DNA of 64,000 nt from a bacterium (GTDB taxonomy: Bacteria; Latescibacterota; Latescibacteria; Latescibacterales; Latescibacteraceae): positions 45,532 to 109,531 of the forward strand of contig JAJFUH010000183.1 of the NCBI GenBank assembly GCA_021372535.1. Direction: 5' to 3'. Numbering within the stretch: position 1 is the first letter of the stretch; every line of letters begins with the position of its first letter. Positions 17,277 through 26,532 of this stretch are shown one piece after another. The notes beneath the pieces are model-generated. The model was given only the letters and a program-made list of their open reading frames with translations, was not told the origin of the DNA and ran no database searches. The translations under genes were made by a program, and so were the position numbers.

Positions 17277-18148
17277 GCGGAATGCTTTTACGCGGTACGA
17301 CAATGGTTTGCGGAATTATCGGGGATCCGGTCGGTCACAGCATGTCGCCCCATATGCAGACGAAAGCAATGGAAAAAATGGGGTTTGACGGCGTCTATGT
17401 CCCGTTCCATGTGAAATCCGGAGACCTTGAAAACGCCGTTCGCGGAATTGTTGCACTCGACATCAGGGGCATGAATGTAACAGTGCCTCACAAAACAGCG
17501 GTTATGCAGTATCTCGACCGTCTTACCGATGACGCCCGGGCTGTGGGAGCGGTCAATACGATCATCAATGAGCATGGTTTGCTGACCGGTGATAACACCG
17601 ACGTGTACGGATTCGTCCAGGGGCTTCTCAGGGAAGAGGGAGTCGATTCCTTTCCCGCAAAGGTCTGTATCATCGGAGCCGGGGGCGCCGCGAGAGCCGT
17701 TATATATGGATGCGCAACCCGTCCGGAGGTCGAGGAAATCTGCATCCTCAATCGGACACTGCCGAAGGCTCAGAATCTCGCGACGGAATTTTCAGGGAAA
17801 ACGGGAAAAAAAATTGCCTCCTGTCCTTTCGATGAAAAAACCATTTCCGAGGTTATTCCCGCTGCGTCGCTCGTGATCAACACGACAACAATCGGGATGC
17901 ATCCCCATGAAGATGCGTCGCCGGTGCCCGATCCTTCGGTGTTTCGCACCGGACAGATTGTTTACGATATTGTTATTCCCCCCATGCAGACAACGCTGCT
18001 GAAAGAAGCCGCTGCAAGAGGGGCTCGTACTGTCGGCGGTCTTTCCATGCTTGCCTGCCAGGGCGCACGATCACTCGAATTGTGGACAGGCCATGACGCC
18101 CCTGAGGAGTTCATGGCGGCCATTCTTCGTGGTCAGTTCAGATCATAA
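17273..18148 (+). CDS. aroE: Shikimate dehydrogenase
   Basis: NADPH-dependent reduction of 3-dehydroshikimate to shikimate. In this 291-residue protein the substrate-binding SxS motif is in GDPVGHSMSPHM (Ser23, Ser25). The catalytic Lys74 is in VTVPHK, the conserved Asp is in GDNTDVYG (near 107), and the NADP-binding loop GAGGAAR is at about 135-141. The TTG at 17273 overlaps the stop of the small membrane gene; ATG at 17282 is an equally good start. All catalytic elements are intact, unlike the AroA-like protein upstream. Confidence 0.93.
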   Translation: MSGMLLRGTTMVCGIIGDPVGHSMSPHMQTKAMEKMGFDGVYVPFHVKSGDLENAVRGIVALDIRGMNVTVPHKTAVMQYLDRLTDDARAVGAVNTIINEHGLLTGDNTDVYGFVQGLLREEGVDSFPAKVCIIGAGGAARAVIYGCATRPEVEEICILNRTLPKAQNLATEFSGKTGKKIASCPFDEKTISEVIPAASLVINTTTIGMHPHEDASPVPDPSVFRTGQIVYDIVIPPMQTTLLKEAAARGARTVGGLSMLACQGARSLELWTGHDAPEEFMAAILRGQFRS

Positions 18149-18228
18149 GGTCTTATTCTGCATAATATCTGGTATGATACGATTATGTTAATGAGGCAGT
18201 ATTTCTATTTTGAAAGAGCAGATTTTTT

Positions 18229-19335
18229 ATGGAAACAGTTTTAGTCGAGTTTGCTGAACGTTCGTATGATATCATGATCAGAAGCGGCAGTCTCCGTCGG
18301 GCCGGTTCATTTATTCGCACCTGTATAGCGGAAAAACCTGCAAAAGCAGCCATCGTAACAACGGAAACGGTGGCCGGCCTGTACCTTGACACAGTGCTGA
18401 AGTCAATAGAAGCGGAAGGCTATTCCGTTACTGCTGTTGTTGTGCCGGATGGCGAGGAATTTAAAACTCTTGCTACCTACGAGACCATCATGACTCGGCT
18501 CATTGAAGCGCGGTTTGAGCGTAAGAGCATCGTGATTCCCCTCGGAGGAGGAGTTGTTGGAGATGTGGCGGGTTTTGTTGCCGCCACGCTTCTCAGGGGT
18601 GTGCCCTTTGTGCAGATTCCAACAACTATCGTTGCCCAGGTCGATTCGTCCATTGGCGGTAAGGTTGCGGTAAACCATACGCTCGGAAAAAACCTCATCG
18701 GCTGTTTTTACCAGCCCCGTGGCGTGCTGATCGATCCGCATGTTCTGAAAACGCTCGAATACCGTGAGGTCATAAGCGGAATGGGGGAAGCGGTAAAACA
18801 TGCGATGATTCGTGACGGGGAGTTTTTCTCGTTCCTCGAACAATATATTGAAGCGATCATGAGCCTCGAAGCCGCCGATGAAATCATGGAGCGTTTTATC
18901 GCCTGGAACTGCCGTATCAAGGCGGCTGTTGTTGCTGCTGACGAGCGCGAGGCGGGCTTGAGAGCAATTCTTAATTACGGTCATACGGTGGGTCATGCGC
19001 TTGAGACAGTTACGGAATACAGCCGTTTCAAGCACGGCGAGGCGGTTATTCTGGGAATGATCGCTGCCGGGAAAATCGCGGTTATAAAGGGTTTCATGAG
19101 TGAAGCCGACTTCAACCGTCAGAACAGCCTGATCGACCGGGCGGGTATGACTGTTTCACTCGATGGCATCTCTGTCAGTGATGTTTTGAAGGCGATGACA
19201 ACAGATAAAAAAGTTGTTGGAGGCCGTAACAGGTTTATCCTGCCCGACGGGATAGGCGCTGTGCGGATTCACGATGATGTGGCTGAGAGGGAAGTTGAAG
19301 AATCACTGGAGTTTCTTTTCACCAGAAATGACTGA
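18229..19335 (+). CDS. aroB: 3-dehydroquinate synthase
   Basis: Converts DAHP to 3-dehydroquinate, the second step of the shikimate pathway, using NAD and a divalent metal. It has 368 residues, normal length. The NAD-binding GGGVVGDVAGF is near 106, the substrate segment is DSSIGGKVAVNH, and the metal ligands are in GMGEAVKHA (Glu) and NYGHTVGHALE (His pair). It follows aroE by 80 bases and precedes pyrE by 110, probably one transcript. Confidence 0.94.
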   Translation: METVLVEFAERSYDIMIRSGSLRRAGSFIRTCIAEKPAKAAIVTTETVAGLYLDTVLKSIEAEGYSVTAVVVPDGEEFKTLATYETIMTRLIEARFERKSIVIPLGGGVVGDVAGFVAATLLRGVPFVQIPTTIVAQVDSSIGGKVAVNHTLGKNLIGCFYQPRGVLIDPHVLKTLEYREVISGMGEAVKHAMIRDGEFFSFLEQYIEAIMSLEAADEIMERFIAWNCRIKAAVVAADEREAGLRAILNYGHTVGHALETVTEYSRFKHGEAVILGMIAAGKIAVIKGFMSEADFNRQNSLIDRAGMTVSLDGISVSDVLKAMTTDKKVVGGRNRFILPDGIGAVRIHDDVAEREVEESLEFLFTRND

Positions 19336-19445
19336 CAGAAATCTCCGGCGTCATTTTTTATACGGAAACAATCCCTTCATGAATATATGGTCGGATAACT
19401 ATGAAATGAAACATAACGGCTTAAGATTGTTATGGAAAGGTCAAT

Positions 19446-19964
19446 ATGAACATCGAAGAACTAGCACAGAAGGTAAAGGATGCGGCGCTCCTGAGAGGAG
19501 ATTTTATTCTTTCGAGCGGACGGAGGAGTTCGTACTATCTTGATAAGTACCGTATCGAAACGCGGCCCGATATTCTCAGCATTGTGGCTGACGGTCTTAG
19601 GGATAAAATTCCGCCGGAGACGGATATTCTCGCAGGACCGGAACTTGGAGCCATCCCTCTTGTTACCGCTGTCGGTCTGAAGACGGGTATACCCTTCCTT
19701 CTCGTTCGTAAAAAAGCCAAGGATTACGGCACCAAAAATGTGGTTGAGGGTCTCTACGAAAAGGGACAGAACGTTGTGCTCATCGAGGATGTTCTGACAA
19801 CGGGAACGCAGGCAATAACGGCTGCAGAAAGCCTTCGCGAAATTGGCCTCAATGTTCTGAAGATCGTCTGTGTCATTGACCGCGAAGAAGGCGCCCGTGA
19901 AGCTGTGGAGGGTGCTGGCTATGTATTTGATCCGCTTCTGACCCGTACCATGATGGGAATATGA
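19446..19964 (+). CDS. pyrE: Orotate phosphoribosyltransferase
   Basis: A type I phosphoribosyltransferase of 172 residues that joins orotate to PRPP in pyrimidine synthesis. The PRPP loop VVLIEDVLTTGTQA is at about 110-123. GRRSSYYLDKYR near the N-terminus matches the family start, and the LVRKKAKDYGTKN lysine loop is present. GGAAAGG precedes ATG 19446. The protein is short for the family (usually 180-210) but ends cleanly. Confidence 0.9.
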   Translation: MNIEELAQKVKDAALLRGDFILSSGRRSSYYLDKYRIETRPDILSIVADGLRDKIPPETDILAGPELGAIPLVTAVGLKTGIPFLLVRKKAKDYGTKNVVEGLYEKGQNVVLIEDVLTTGTQAITAAESLREIGLNVLKIVCVIDREEGAREAVEGAGYVFDPLLTRTMMGI

Positions 19965-20036
19965 AGCGGGGATTACGATCATATACCCCGAAAAACAGCA
20001 GATACATACCTGTCCCGGGGAAATCAGCCGTTCCCG

Positions 20037-20246
20037 TTATTGAAGATGTACTTCGACGATGTAATCCTTATTGACGATTTTTAATGCTTGATTTTTATCG
20101 CGCAGAACGATGAACCGCTCCGGAAGGTTCAGGAAGTCCGAGAGCCTGGAATCCAGATCGATCTGGATTTCTCCGGAAATGCTTCTCCCGTTGCTGAGCG
20201 AAATTGTGGCAACAACGGTCTGTCGGGGAATTGATTTGTCTTCCAT
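20037..20246 (-). CDS. Small conserved protein of unknown function
   Basis: A 69-residue protein on the - strand, convergent with pyrE and divergent from the glycosyltransferase. A strong ribosome site (ACAGGAG) sits 7 bases before its ATG. The sequence predicts beta strands: VVATISLSNGRSISGEIQI, a middle RLSDFLNLPERFIVLRD, and a final VNKDYIVEVHLQ. The pattern looks like a small Sm-like or PilZ-like barrel, but I cannot name a family. The good start and codon pattern support it as a real gene. Confidence 0.7.
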   Translation of the reverse strand: MEDKSIPRQTVVATISLSNGRSISGEIQIDLDSRLSDFLNLPERFIVLRDKNQALKIVNKDYIVEVHLQ

Positions 20247-20335
20247 GAATAACTCCTGTGGCGTTTGAGGAATATTCCTTAATTAATATTGTCTATAGGG
20301 AAACATTTGTCAAGATTCAAACGTGAAAGAACTGT

Positions 20336-21448
20336 ATGGGGCATTATGTTCAGGCGGTAACGGTACGGTGGTACAATGCTTGTGCATATTATGCGGTAAC
20401 TCTTGCACAGGGCCTTGCTCTGGGTGGTCACCGTGTGACGGTAGCAGCGGGAACCGGTACTCCCGCTCTTAAAACGGCTGATGAAAAAGGTCTTGATACT
20501 CTGAGCGTTTCAGGCTCCGCCTCACATGATCCCATCGGGTATTTCAGGGAGCTTCGCAGACTCAGGTCGTTTGCGCTCGACAATAACGTCAGCCTGGTGA
20601 ATGTTCATAACGGCAGCGATCATCTGCAATGGGCGCTTGCGCTGAGAGGAGCGGGAATACCGGTAGTGAGAACCTCGGGCAACCAGATTCCGCCCAAGGT
20701 TCATCCCGGCTCGCGGTATCTCATGAAAAAAACGGCGGGCGTTATTACATCGTGTAATACCATACGGGAGTATTATGCCGAGGGATTCGGAATTGACCGG
20801 TCGCGGATTCATGTTATCCAGGGAGGCGTGGACAGCGATTTCTTCTCGGACGATTATCCGCGGAACCGTTTGAGAAAAGCCCTCGGAATTCCTGATGACG
20901 CTTTTGTTTTCGGGATTATCGGTAGATTTTCCCCCGTGAAGGGACACCGGTATTTTTTCAAAGCCGCCGGGATTCTTGCCTCCCGGCGACACGGCACGTG
21001 GTTTGTGGTTTCCGGGTGGGATGCCCAGCTCAGGGAGGCACATATACGGGCCATGGCTTCTGATGCGGGAGTTCTGAAAAGAACCAGTTTTATCGGTTAT
21101 CAACAGGATATACGTGATCTCATCGGGTCGCTCGATGCGGGAGTGATAGCATCGACCGGTTCCGAGACCATATGCCGTATCGCGATGGAATACATGGCGA
21201 TGGGTGTTCCCGTTATTGCCGCTGATACCAACGTGATTCCGGAAATCGTCCGTCACGGCGAGTCGGGGATCGTGGTGCCCGCGGGCAGCCATGAAGCTCT
21301 CGAATCTGCCATGGAACAATTGATGACCTCCGGCAACGGGGGAAAATCCCTGGGACAGCGGGGCCGTAAAATCATTGAAACCGAATTTTCACTCGAATCG
21401 TTCGCTTCCAGAACGTATGATATTTACAGAGGTGTGACCGGTGGTTGA
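20336..21448 (+). CDS. Glycosyltransferase, GT4 family
   Basis: A 370-residue GT-B fold glycosyltransferase that retains the anomeric configuration and acts in the cytoplasm on a nucleotide sugar. The donor-binding EX7E motif is in SETICRIAMEYMAMG (near 278-285), with GIIGRFSPVKGH opening the C-terminal Rossmann domain. The acceptor is unknown. Its last 8 bases overlap the relA/spoT start, and pgeF and uppP follow, so the operon mixes cell-surface glycan work with the stringent response. The ribosome site before ATG 20336 is weak. Confidence 0.9.
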   Translation: MGHYVQAVTVRWYNACAYYAVTLAQGLALGGHRVTVAAGTGTPALKTADEKGLDTLSVSGSASHDPIGYFRELRRLRSFALDNNVSLVNVHNGSDHLQWALALRGAGIPVVRTSGNQIPPKVHPGSRYLMKKTAGVITSCNTIREYYAEGFGIDRSRIHVIQGGVDSDFFSDDYPRNRLRKALGIPDDAFVFGIIGRFSPVKGHRYFFKAAGILASRRHGTWFVVSGWDAQLREAHIRAMASDAGVLKRTSFIGYQQDIRDLIGSLDAGVIASTGSETICRIAMEYMAMGVPVIAADTNVIPEIVRHGESGIVVPAGSHEALESAMEQLMTSGNGGKSLGQRGRKIIETEFSLESFASRTYDIYRGVTGG

Positions 21449-23663
21449 AAAAAACCAGGGAGTTAAACCATCGCCGGATCGTTATACCATCGAGCCGGTC
21501 GAGCTTACCGAAGTTGTTGATGAGTTTGCGAAACTCCTTGAAAAAATCGAGCTCTACAATCCTCATGTAGACAAGGAGCTCATAAAACGGGCTCTTCGTT
21601 TTGCGGCTGTGGCTCATGCGGGTCAGCGGCGTATGTCCGGAAAACCGTTCATTTATCACGGCATCCAGACCGCGGGGATTCTTGCTGATCTTCATCTCGA
21701 TTCCGTCATGATCGCCAGCGGGATTCTCCATGATGTTGCCGAGGATACTTCGCTGACCGTCGATGATGTGCGGAATGAATTCGGGAATGAAATCGCCACG
21801 ATTATCGAGGGACTCACGAAGATCGCCGAGCTCAAACTCATGAGCCCCGAGGAAATGCAGGCGGAAAACTTCCGAAAAATGATTCTCTATACCGCCCAGG
21901 ACGTCCGTACCGTGCTCGTGAAGTTTGCCGACCGTCTTCACAACATGCGGACTCTTGAACATCTGCCGGTGGAAAAGAGAAAGCGTATTGCCCATGAAAC
22001 TCTCGAGGTATTCGCCCCACTCGCTCACCGGTTTGGTATCTATACCATCAAAACAGAATTGGAAGACCTTTCCCTGCGCTGGCTTTATCCCCGCGAGTAT
22101 AAGAGGATAAGCCGCACGCTCGAAAAACTGGTCGGCGAGCGCGACGCCTACTTTGAACGGTTTATCGAGCCGATCAAAAAACGGCTTACCGAAGAAAAAA
22201 TCGAACATCACATACAATGGCGGCTCAAGAATAAATACAGTATATACCGTAAGATGCTGCGTGATAAAAAAGATGTTAAGGATATATACGATATTTTCGC
22301 CATCAGGATAATTGTCAATTCCGTTGCCGACTGCTATCATTCCCTCGGTATCATCCATTCCATGTTCACACCAGTCATCGAACGCATCAAGGACTTCATA
22401 GCCACTCCGAAGTACAACATGTATCAATCCCTCCATACCACGATAATGGGCCCCGGGGGCCATATGGTCGAGGTTCAGATCCGGACAAATGATATGCATG
22501 ATACCGCAGAAACCGGGATCGCCGCACACTGGAGATACAAAGAGGGTAAAGTCGAGCCCGATGAAATCGATTCCTACATGGCGTGGCTCAGGAAAGTTGT
22601 CGACTGGCAGAGCGGAACTCCCGAAGCGAAAGATTTCATGCGCGAGCTTAAAATGGACCTGTTCCAGGATGAGGTTTTTGTGTTTACCCCCAAAGGCGAT
22701 CTCATTCAGCTTCCCATGGGCTCGACATCGGTGGATTTTGCATTTGCCCTCCATACGCAGATCGGCCTTCATTGCGCCGGCGCCAAGGTCAACGGACGAA
22801 TGGTTCCGCTCGACAGGAAGCTTAAAAGCGGAGAGTCGGTCGAGATTCAGACCAACCCGAATAAACAGCCGAGCCCGGGCTGGCTTGAAACAGTAAAGAC
22901 TGCAAAGGCGCGAAGCCTGATCCGACGGTGGATTAAGCGCCAGTATTACAACGAGAGCCTTTCTCTCGGTCAGCAGATGCTCCAGAAAATTGAGAAGCTG
23001 CGGGGCGAAAAAATATCCGATAAAGAGCATGAAAAACTTCTCAGTAAATATCACCAGAAAGACTGGGAACATTTTGTCGTCAGCCTGGGATCGGGGGACA
23101 TTTCCATTCGCAGTGTTCAAAACTTTTTCGGCTTTACGGTTAAAAAGAAGCGGGGAAAACAGCAGGACGAAACAAAAAAAAGGCTGGGAGTATCGATCCA
23201 GGGAATGGAGAATCTCCTCGTCAGTTTTGCCCAGTGCTGTAAACCCCTTCCCGGGGACGAGATTATTGGCTTCATAACGAGGGGCCGTGGTATGGTCATT
23301 CACCGGAGTGACTGTGAAAATGTGCTGAATAACCCCATCGAGATGGAACGTGCGATCGATGTAAACTGGGAACCCGGTGACAATATGTTTTTTGTTGCGA
23401 GCATCAGGGCAGAGGGAGTGAACCGGAAGAGTCTTCTGAACGATATTACCTCCGCCATCGCCAAATTCAACTGCAACATACGGTCTGCTAATGTGATTAC
23501 CAAAGACGGCATCGCCATCGATGATTTCGATGTTGATGTGAAAAATCTTTCGGATTTGCAAAGACTTATGAACGAGATACGGAAAGTCAAAGGAATTAAC
23601 CGCGTCATCCGCTTCGATTTACGTTCACCGAAAAATGTCCAGAGCCACGATGAACAGTTTTAA
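21441..23663 (+). CDS. Bifunctional (p)ppGpp synthase/hydrolase, RelA/SpoT family
   Basis: A 740-residue long Rel protein that makes and breaks the alarmone (p)ppGpp. The HD hydrolase domain (about 45-200) keeps AHAGQ, a second His in YHGIQ and LHDVAEDT near 95. The synthase domain has KDIYDIFAIRIIV, YQSLHT near 327 and VEVQIRT. A TGS domain (VFVFTPKGDLIQLPMGSTS) spans roughly 415-475, and an ACT domain forms the last 75 residues. Hydrolase motifs look intact, so a bifunctional enzyme is likely. GTG 21441 overlaps the glycosyltransferase stop. Confidence 0.94.
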   Translation: MVEKNQGVKPSPDRYTIEPVELTEVVDEFAKLLEKIELYNPHVDKELIKRALRFAAVAHAGQRRMSGKPFIYHGIQTAGILADLHLDSVMIASGILHDVAEDTSLTVDDVRNEFGNEIATIIEGLTKIAELKLMSPEEMQAENFRKMILYTAQDVRTVLVKFADRLHNMRTLEHLPVEKRKRIAHETLEVFAPLAHRFGIYTIKTELEDLSLRWLYPREYKRISRTLEKLVGERDAYFERFIEPIKKRLTEEKIEHHIQWRLKNKYSIYRKMLRDKKDVKDIYDIFAIRIIVNSVADCYHSLGIIHSMFTPVIERIKDFIATPKYNMYQSLHTTIMGPGGHMVEVQIRTNDMHDTAETGIAAHWRYKEGKVEPDEIDSYMAWLRKVVDWQSGTPEAKDFMRELKMDLFQDEVFVFTPKGDLIQLPMGSTSVDFAFALHTQIGLHCAGAKVNGRMVPLDRKLKSGESVEIQTNPNKQPSPGWLETVKTAKARSLIRRWIKRQYYNESLSLGQQMLQKIEKLRGEKISDKEHEKLLSKYHQKDWEHFVVSLGSGDISIRSVQNFFGFTVKKKRGKQQDETKKRLGVSIQGMENLLVSFAQCCKPLPGDEIIGFITRGRGMVIHRSDCENVLNNPIEMERAIDVNWEPGDNMFFVASIRAEGVNRKSLLNDITSAIAKFNCNIRSANVITKDGIAIDDFDVDVKNLSDLQRLMNEIRKVKGINRVIRFDLRSPKNVQSHDEQF

Positions 23664-24402
23664 GCTCATTATTCCCCGCACTGTTCCTTCTGAAAAGGTT
23701 GTATGTGGTTACACCACGCGCTCCGGCGGTGTTTCGTCTCCGCCGTTCGATTCACTCAACCTCGGTTTCCATACTCCTGATGATCATGCCCGTGTGGCGG
23801 AAAACCACCGTATCGTTTACCGGTATGCCGGAGCTGATGAAAACGAGGTTGCATTTATGGGACAGGTGCATGGTTCCGCGGTAAAAATTGTCGATTCCGG
23901 CGGCGTTTATCCCGGGACTGACGGTCTCATCACGGCCCGGAGAGGACTTCTGCTTGGTGTTAAAGTGGCCGATTGTATTCCTCTTCTGCTCTACGATCCC
24001 GGTCATGAAGTAATAGGTGCGATTCACTGCGGCTGGCGGCCGATTGTTGACGGTATCGCCCGGAAAGCCGTTGCACTGATGAGCGGGCATTATAAAACCG
24101 ACCCCGCGCAGATCGTCGCCGTGATGGGACCCTCCGCCGGACCGTGCTGTTATGAAGTGGGGCCTGATGTTGCCTGTCGTCTGAGACCCGAATCCGTTAC
24201 AGACCGCGGCGGCTCCCTGTTTGCCGATCTGAGAGCCGAGCTCGTGTCACACCTGACAGATGCCGGTGTAGCGGAACACCATATCGAGATTTTTAATGAT
24301 TGTACTATCTGCCGTGATTCTTTATACTATTCCTTCCGTCGCAGCGGCGACCAATCCGGTCGCATGCTTGGCTTTATCATGCTGAAAGGAAACGTTTTAT
24401 GA
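23635..24402 (+). CDS. pgeF: Peptidoglycan editing factor PgeF (YfiH/laccase-domain family)
   Basis: A 255-residue protein of the former 'polyphenol oxidase' family, shown in E. coli to remove wrongly incorporated amino acids from cell-wall precursors; relatives have purine nucleoside activity. The zinc site residues are in FMGQVHGS (His), VKVADCIPLLL (Cys) and GAIHCGWR (His), and CCYEVGPDV matches the family. ATG 23635 overlaps the end of relA/spoT; ATG 23650 (MNSFKL) is another possible start. It overlaps uppP by 4 bases at its end, so the genes are co-translated. Confidence 0.9.
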   Translation: MSRATMNSFKLIIPRTVPSEKVVCGYTTRSGGVSSPPFDSLNLGFHTPDDHARVAENHRIVYRYAGADENEVAFMGQVHGSAVKIVDSGGVYPGTDGLITARRGLLLGVKVADCIPLLLYDPGHEVIGAIHCGWRPIVDGIARKAVALMSGHYKTDPAQIVAVMGPSAGPCCYEVGPDVACRLRPESVTDRGGSLFADLRAELVSHLTDAGVAEHHIEIFNDCTICRDSLYYSFRRSGDQSGRMLGFIMLKGNVL

Positions 24403-26165
24403 GTTACTTGCAGGCGATTATACTCGGAATACTCCAGGGTTTCACAGAGTTTTTACCTGTTTCTTCCTCGGGACACCTCGTTCTTGCCCAGCATATACTC
24501 GGAATCGATGAAAGCATGCTGACTTTCGATATCTTTGTCCATTTCGGGACATTGCTCGCCGTGCTCGTTGTGTTAAGAACATCGATTATGAAGCTCAGTT
24601 ACAGTTTTCTTGCCGATATGCGTTCCTTTCTTGTAGACCGGATGCCTGTTCCCGTTATCTATCGGACATCGTCCGGGCTCAGTACGATAACCGCTCTCTG
24701 TATCGGAACTGTTCCCGCGGTTTTTGCAGGATTTTTACTGAAAGACAGCATCGAAGCTTTTTTCTCATCGCCTTTACCCGTGCTTGTGGCGCTCTTCATT
24801 ACCGGAATTGTACTGACTGGGACTTTTTTTATAAAAGAAAATTCACGGCATATCGATCCCCTGCGCGGATTATTGGTTGGAATAGCGCAGGCGGTGGCAA
24901 TCATACCGGGGATTTCACGGTCGGGGATGACCATATCATCGGCGCTTTTCATGAAAGTCAGGCGTTCTGAGGCAGGAGAATTCTCGTTTCTGCTTGCCAT
25001 TCCGGTCATTACCGGGGCGACGGTGCTTGCTGTAAAGGATGTCAGTGAGGCGGGATTCATGTCCCTTGCGTGGGGGCCGGTTATCATCGGGACTCTGGCG
25101 GCGTTTCTGAGCGGCTGGGTATCGCTCGTTATGCTGTTGAGTATCATTAAGCGGGGGTCACTGGGCTATTTCGGGTTTTACTGCATCGCGGCGGCGCTGG
25201 CCGGTCTGGTATTTTTCGGTGTAAAAGGTGAAATTCATTCTCAAACAATACAAGAAGGCGGAAGACCGATGGAAGTTCAGATTACGACAATCCCTTCATC
25301 GTATGATGGTGCAATCCAGCATATTCGATTCCTGAAGGCGAGTGGCGATAAACGCCCGCTCCTTGTTGCGCTTCATACATGGAGTTACGGGTATATGCAG
25401 GATTCGGGCGATGAATATTTCAAACGGTGTCACGAGCGGGACTGGAACTGTATTTTCCCCGATTTTCGCGGGCCGAACAACAATCCGCTCGCGGGTGGTT
25501 CGGAAGCCGCGCTTAAAGATATTCTCGATGCCGTTTCCTGGGCATTCGAACATATGAGTGTCGACCATCGTCATATCTTTCTTGCCGGGGCAAGCGGGGG
25601 AGGGCACATGGCGCTTCTTTCCGCTGGCAACTCTCCTTCGACGTGGACCGCCGTGAGCGCATGGGTGCCGATAAGCGATCTTTCACAGTGGCATCGTGAA
25701 ACAGAGGAGCGGGGTCTTGCCTATGCCGCCGATATCGAGCATATCTGCGACGGTACACCCGGTTCTTCTAAAAATGTTGACCGCGAATACCAAAAACGTT
25801 CACCGCTGACAAATCTCTGGCGCGCACATATCATTCCCATGGATATCAATGCGGGTATTCATGACGGTCATGCGGGAGAAACGGGCGGAGAAGGTTCCGT
25901 TCCGGTGGGTCACAGTATACGGGCGTATAACGAGCTTGTGAAAGCTTCCGGGAAAACTGCGGATATCATCCCTGAAGATGTCATTTACTCTATTGAACAC
26001 GAGCAGCAGATTCCCGACGGTTTTGAACGACGAACGATTGAAGACCCGGCGTATGGACGCAGAATCCACCTGAGACGGGTATCGGGTCTTTCAAGGCTGA
26101 CCCTGTTCGAGGGCGGTCATGAGATTCTGTATGAGGCGGTATTCGACTGGTTTGAAAGTTTTTAA
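24399..26165 (+). CDS. Undecaprenyl-diphosphatase (UppP/BacA) fused to an alpha/beta hydrolase
   Basis: One uninterrupted 588-codon frame. Residues 1 to about 283 are a complete UppP: the catalytic LQGFTEFLPVSSSGHL is at 12-26, a second motif PGISRSGMT is near 169, and there are the usual eight or so membrane segments. UppP dephosphorylates undecaprenyl diphosphate to recycle the lipid carrier of wall and capsule synthesis. From about residue 291 the protein continues as a soluble alpha/beta hydrolase of prolyl-oligopeptidase/esterase type, with LVALHTWSYG, the nucleophile elbow AGASGGGH and a late FEGGHE His. An internal ATG at 25269 with GGAAG just upstream could also start the hydrolase on its own. 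So this is either a true fusion or two genes whose separating stop was lost. Confidence 0.85.
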   Translation: MSYLQAIILGILQGFTEFLPVSSSGHLVLAQHILGIDESMLTFDIFVHFGTLLAVLVVLRTSIMKLSYSFLADMRSFLVDRMPVPVIYRTSSGLSTITALCIGTVPAVFAGFLLKDSIEAFFSSPLPVLVALFITGIVLTGTFFIKENSRHIDPLRGLLVGIAQAVAIIPGISRSGMTISSALFMKVRRSEAGEFSFLLAIPVITGATVLAVKDVSEAGFMSLAWGPVIIGTLAAFLSGWVSLVMLLSIIKRGSLGYFGFYCIAAALAGLVFFGVKGEIHSQTIQEGGRPMEVQITTIPSSYDGAIQHIRFLKASGDKRPLLVALHTWSYGYMQDSGDEYFKRCHERDWNCIFPDFRGPNNNPLAGGSEAALKDILDAVSWAFEHMSVDHRHIFLAGASGGGHMALLSAGNSPSTWTAVSAWVPISDLSQWHRETEERGLAYAADIEHICDGTPGSSKNVDREYQKRSPLTNLWRAHIIPMDINAGIHDGHAGETGGEGSVPVGHSIRAYNELVKASGKTADIIPEDVIYSIEHEQQIPDGFERRTIEDPAYGRRIHLRRVSGLSRLTLFEGGHEILYEAVFDWFESF

Positions 26166-26532
26166 AGAGATTTTTCGTTTCGTTCCATGACACACCAATA
26201 ATATTTTCTGAAACAATAATGTTTAATGATTCAGGTATATATATTTATAAATAATAAAGTGTTATAGTAGATTTATTACACATATTTACGTTTTCGCGTA
26301 CTATTTTCCAACTTCTGCACTGTTTTCCTCGTCAAATATAATAGAACATAAAGATACATCTGTTCATGCCAGATTTGAATCTGTTCTTTTTTATTTGGTA
26401 TAGACTCTGTAACAAGTGCAGATAAACAAGCACATACTCACGATTAATCGTCATGCTGAACTCGATTCAGCATCTATACATAATCGATATGGACAATTGC
26501 ATGCTTATTAAAACACACCCCGGGAGGTCATC
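26166..26532. other. Intergenic region with a short hairpin repeat
   Basis: AT-rich, no gene seen. At 26450-26475 lies the hairpin repeat GTCATGCTGAACTCGATTCA followed by GCATCT (8-bp stem ATGCTGAA/TTCAGCAT); a relative is at 61074-61099. Confidence 0.65.

Noticed and set aside
21372-23561. Very long open frame (729 codons) on the - strand
   Set aside because: It lies entirely antisense to the complete, motif-rich relA/spoT gene and encodes no recognisable domain; it is a codon-bias shadow.
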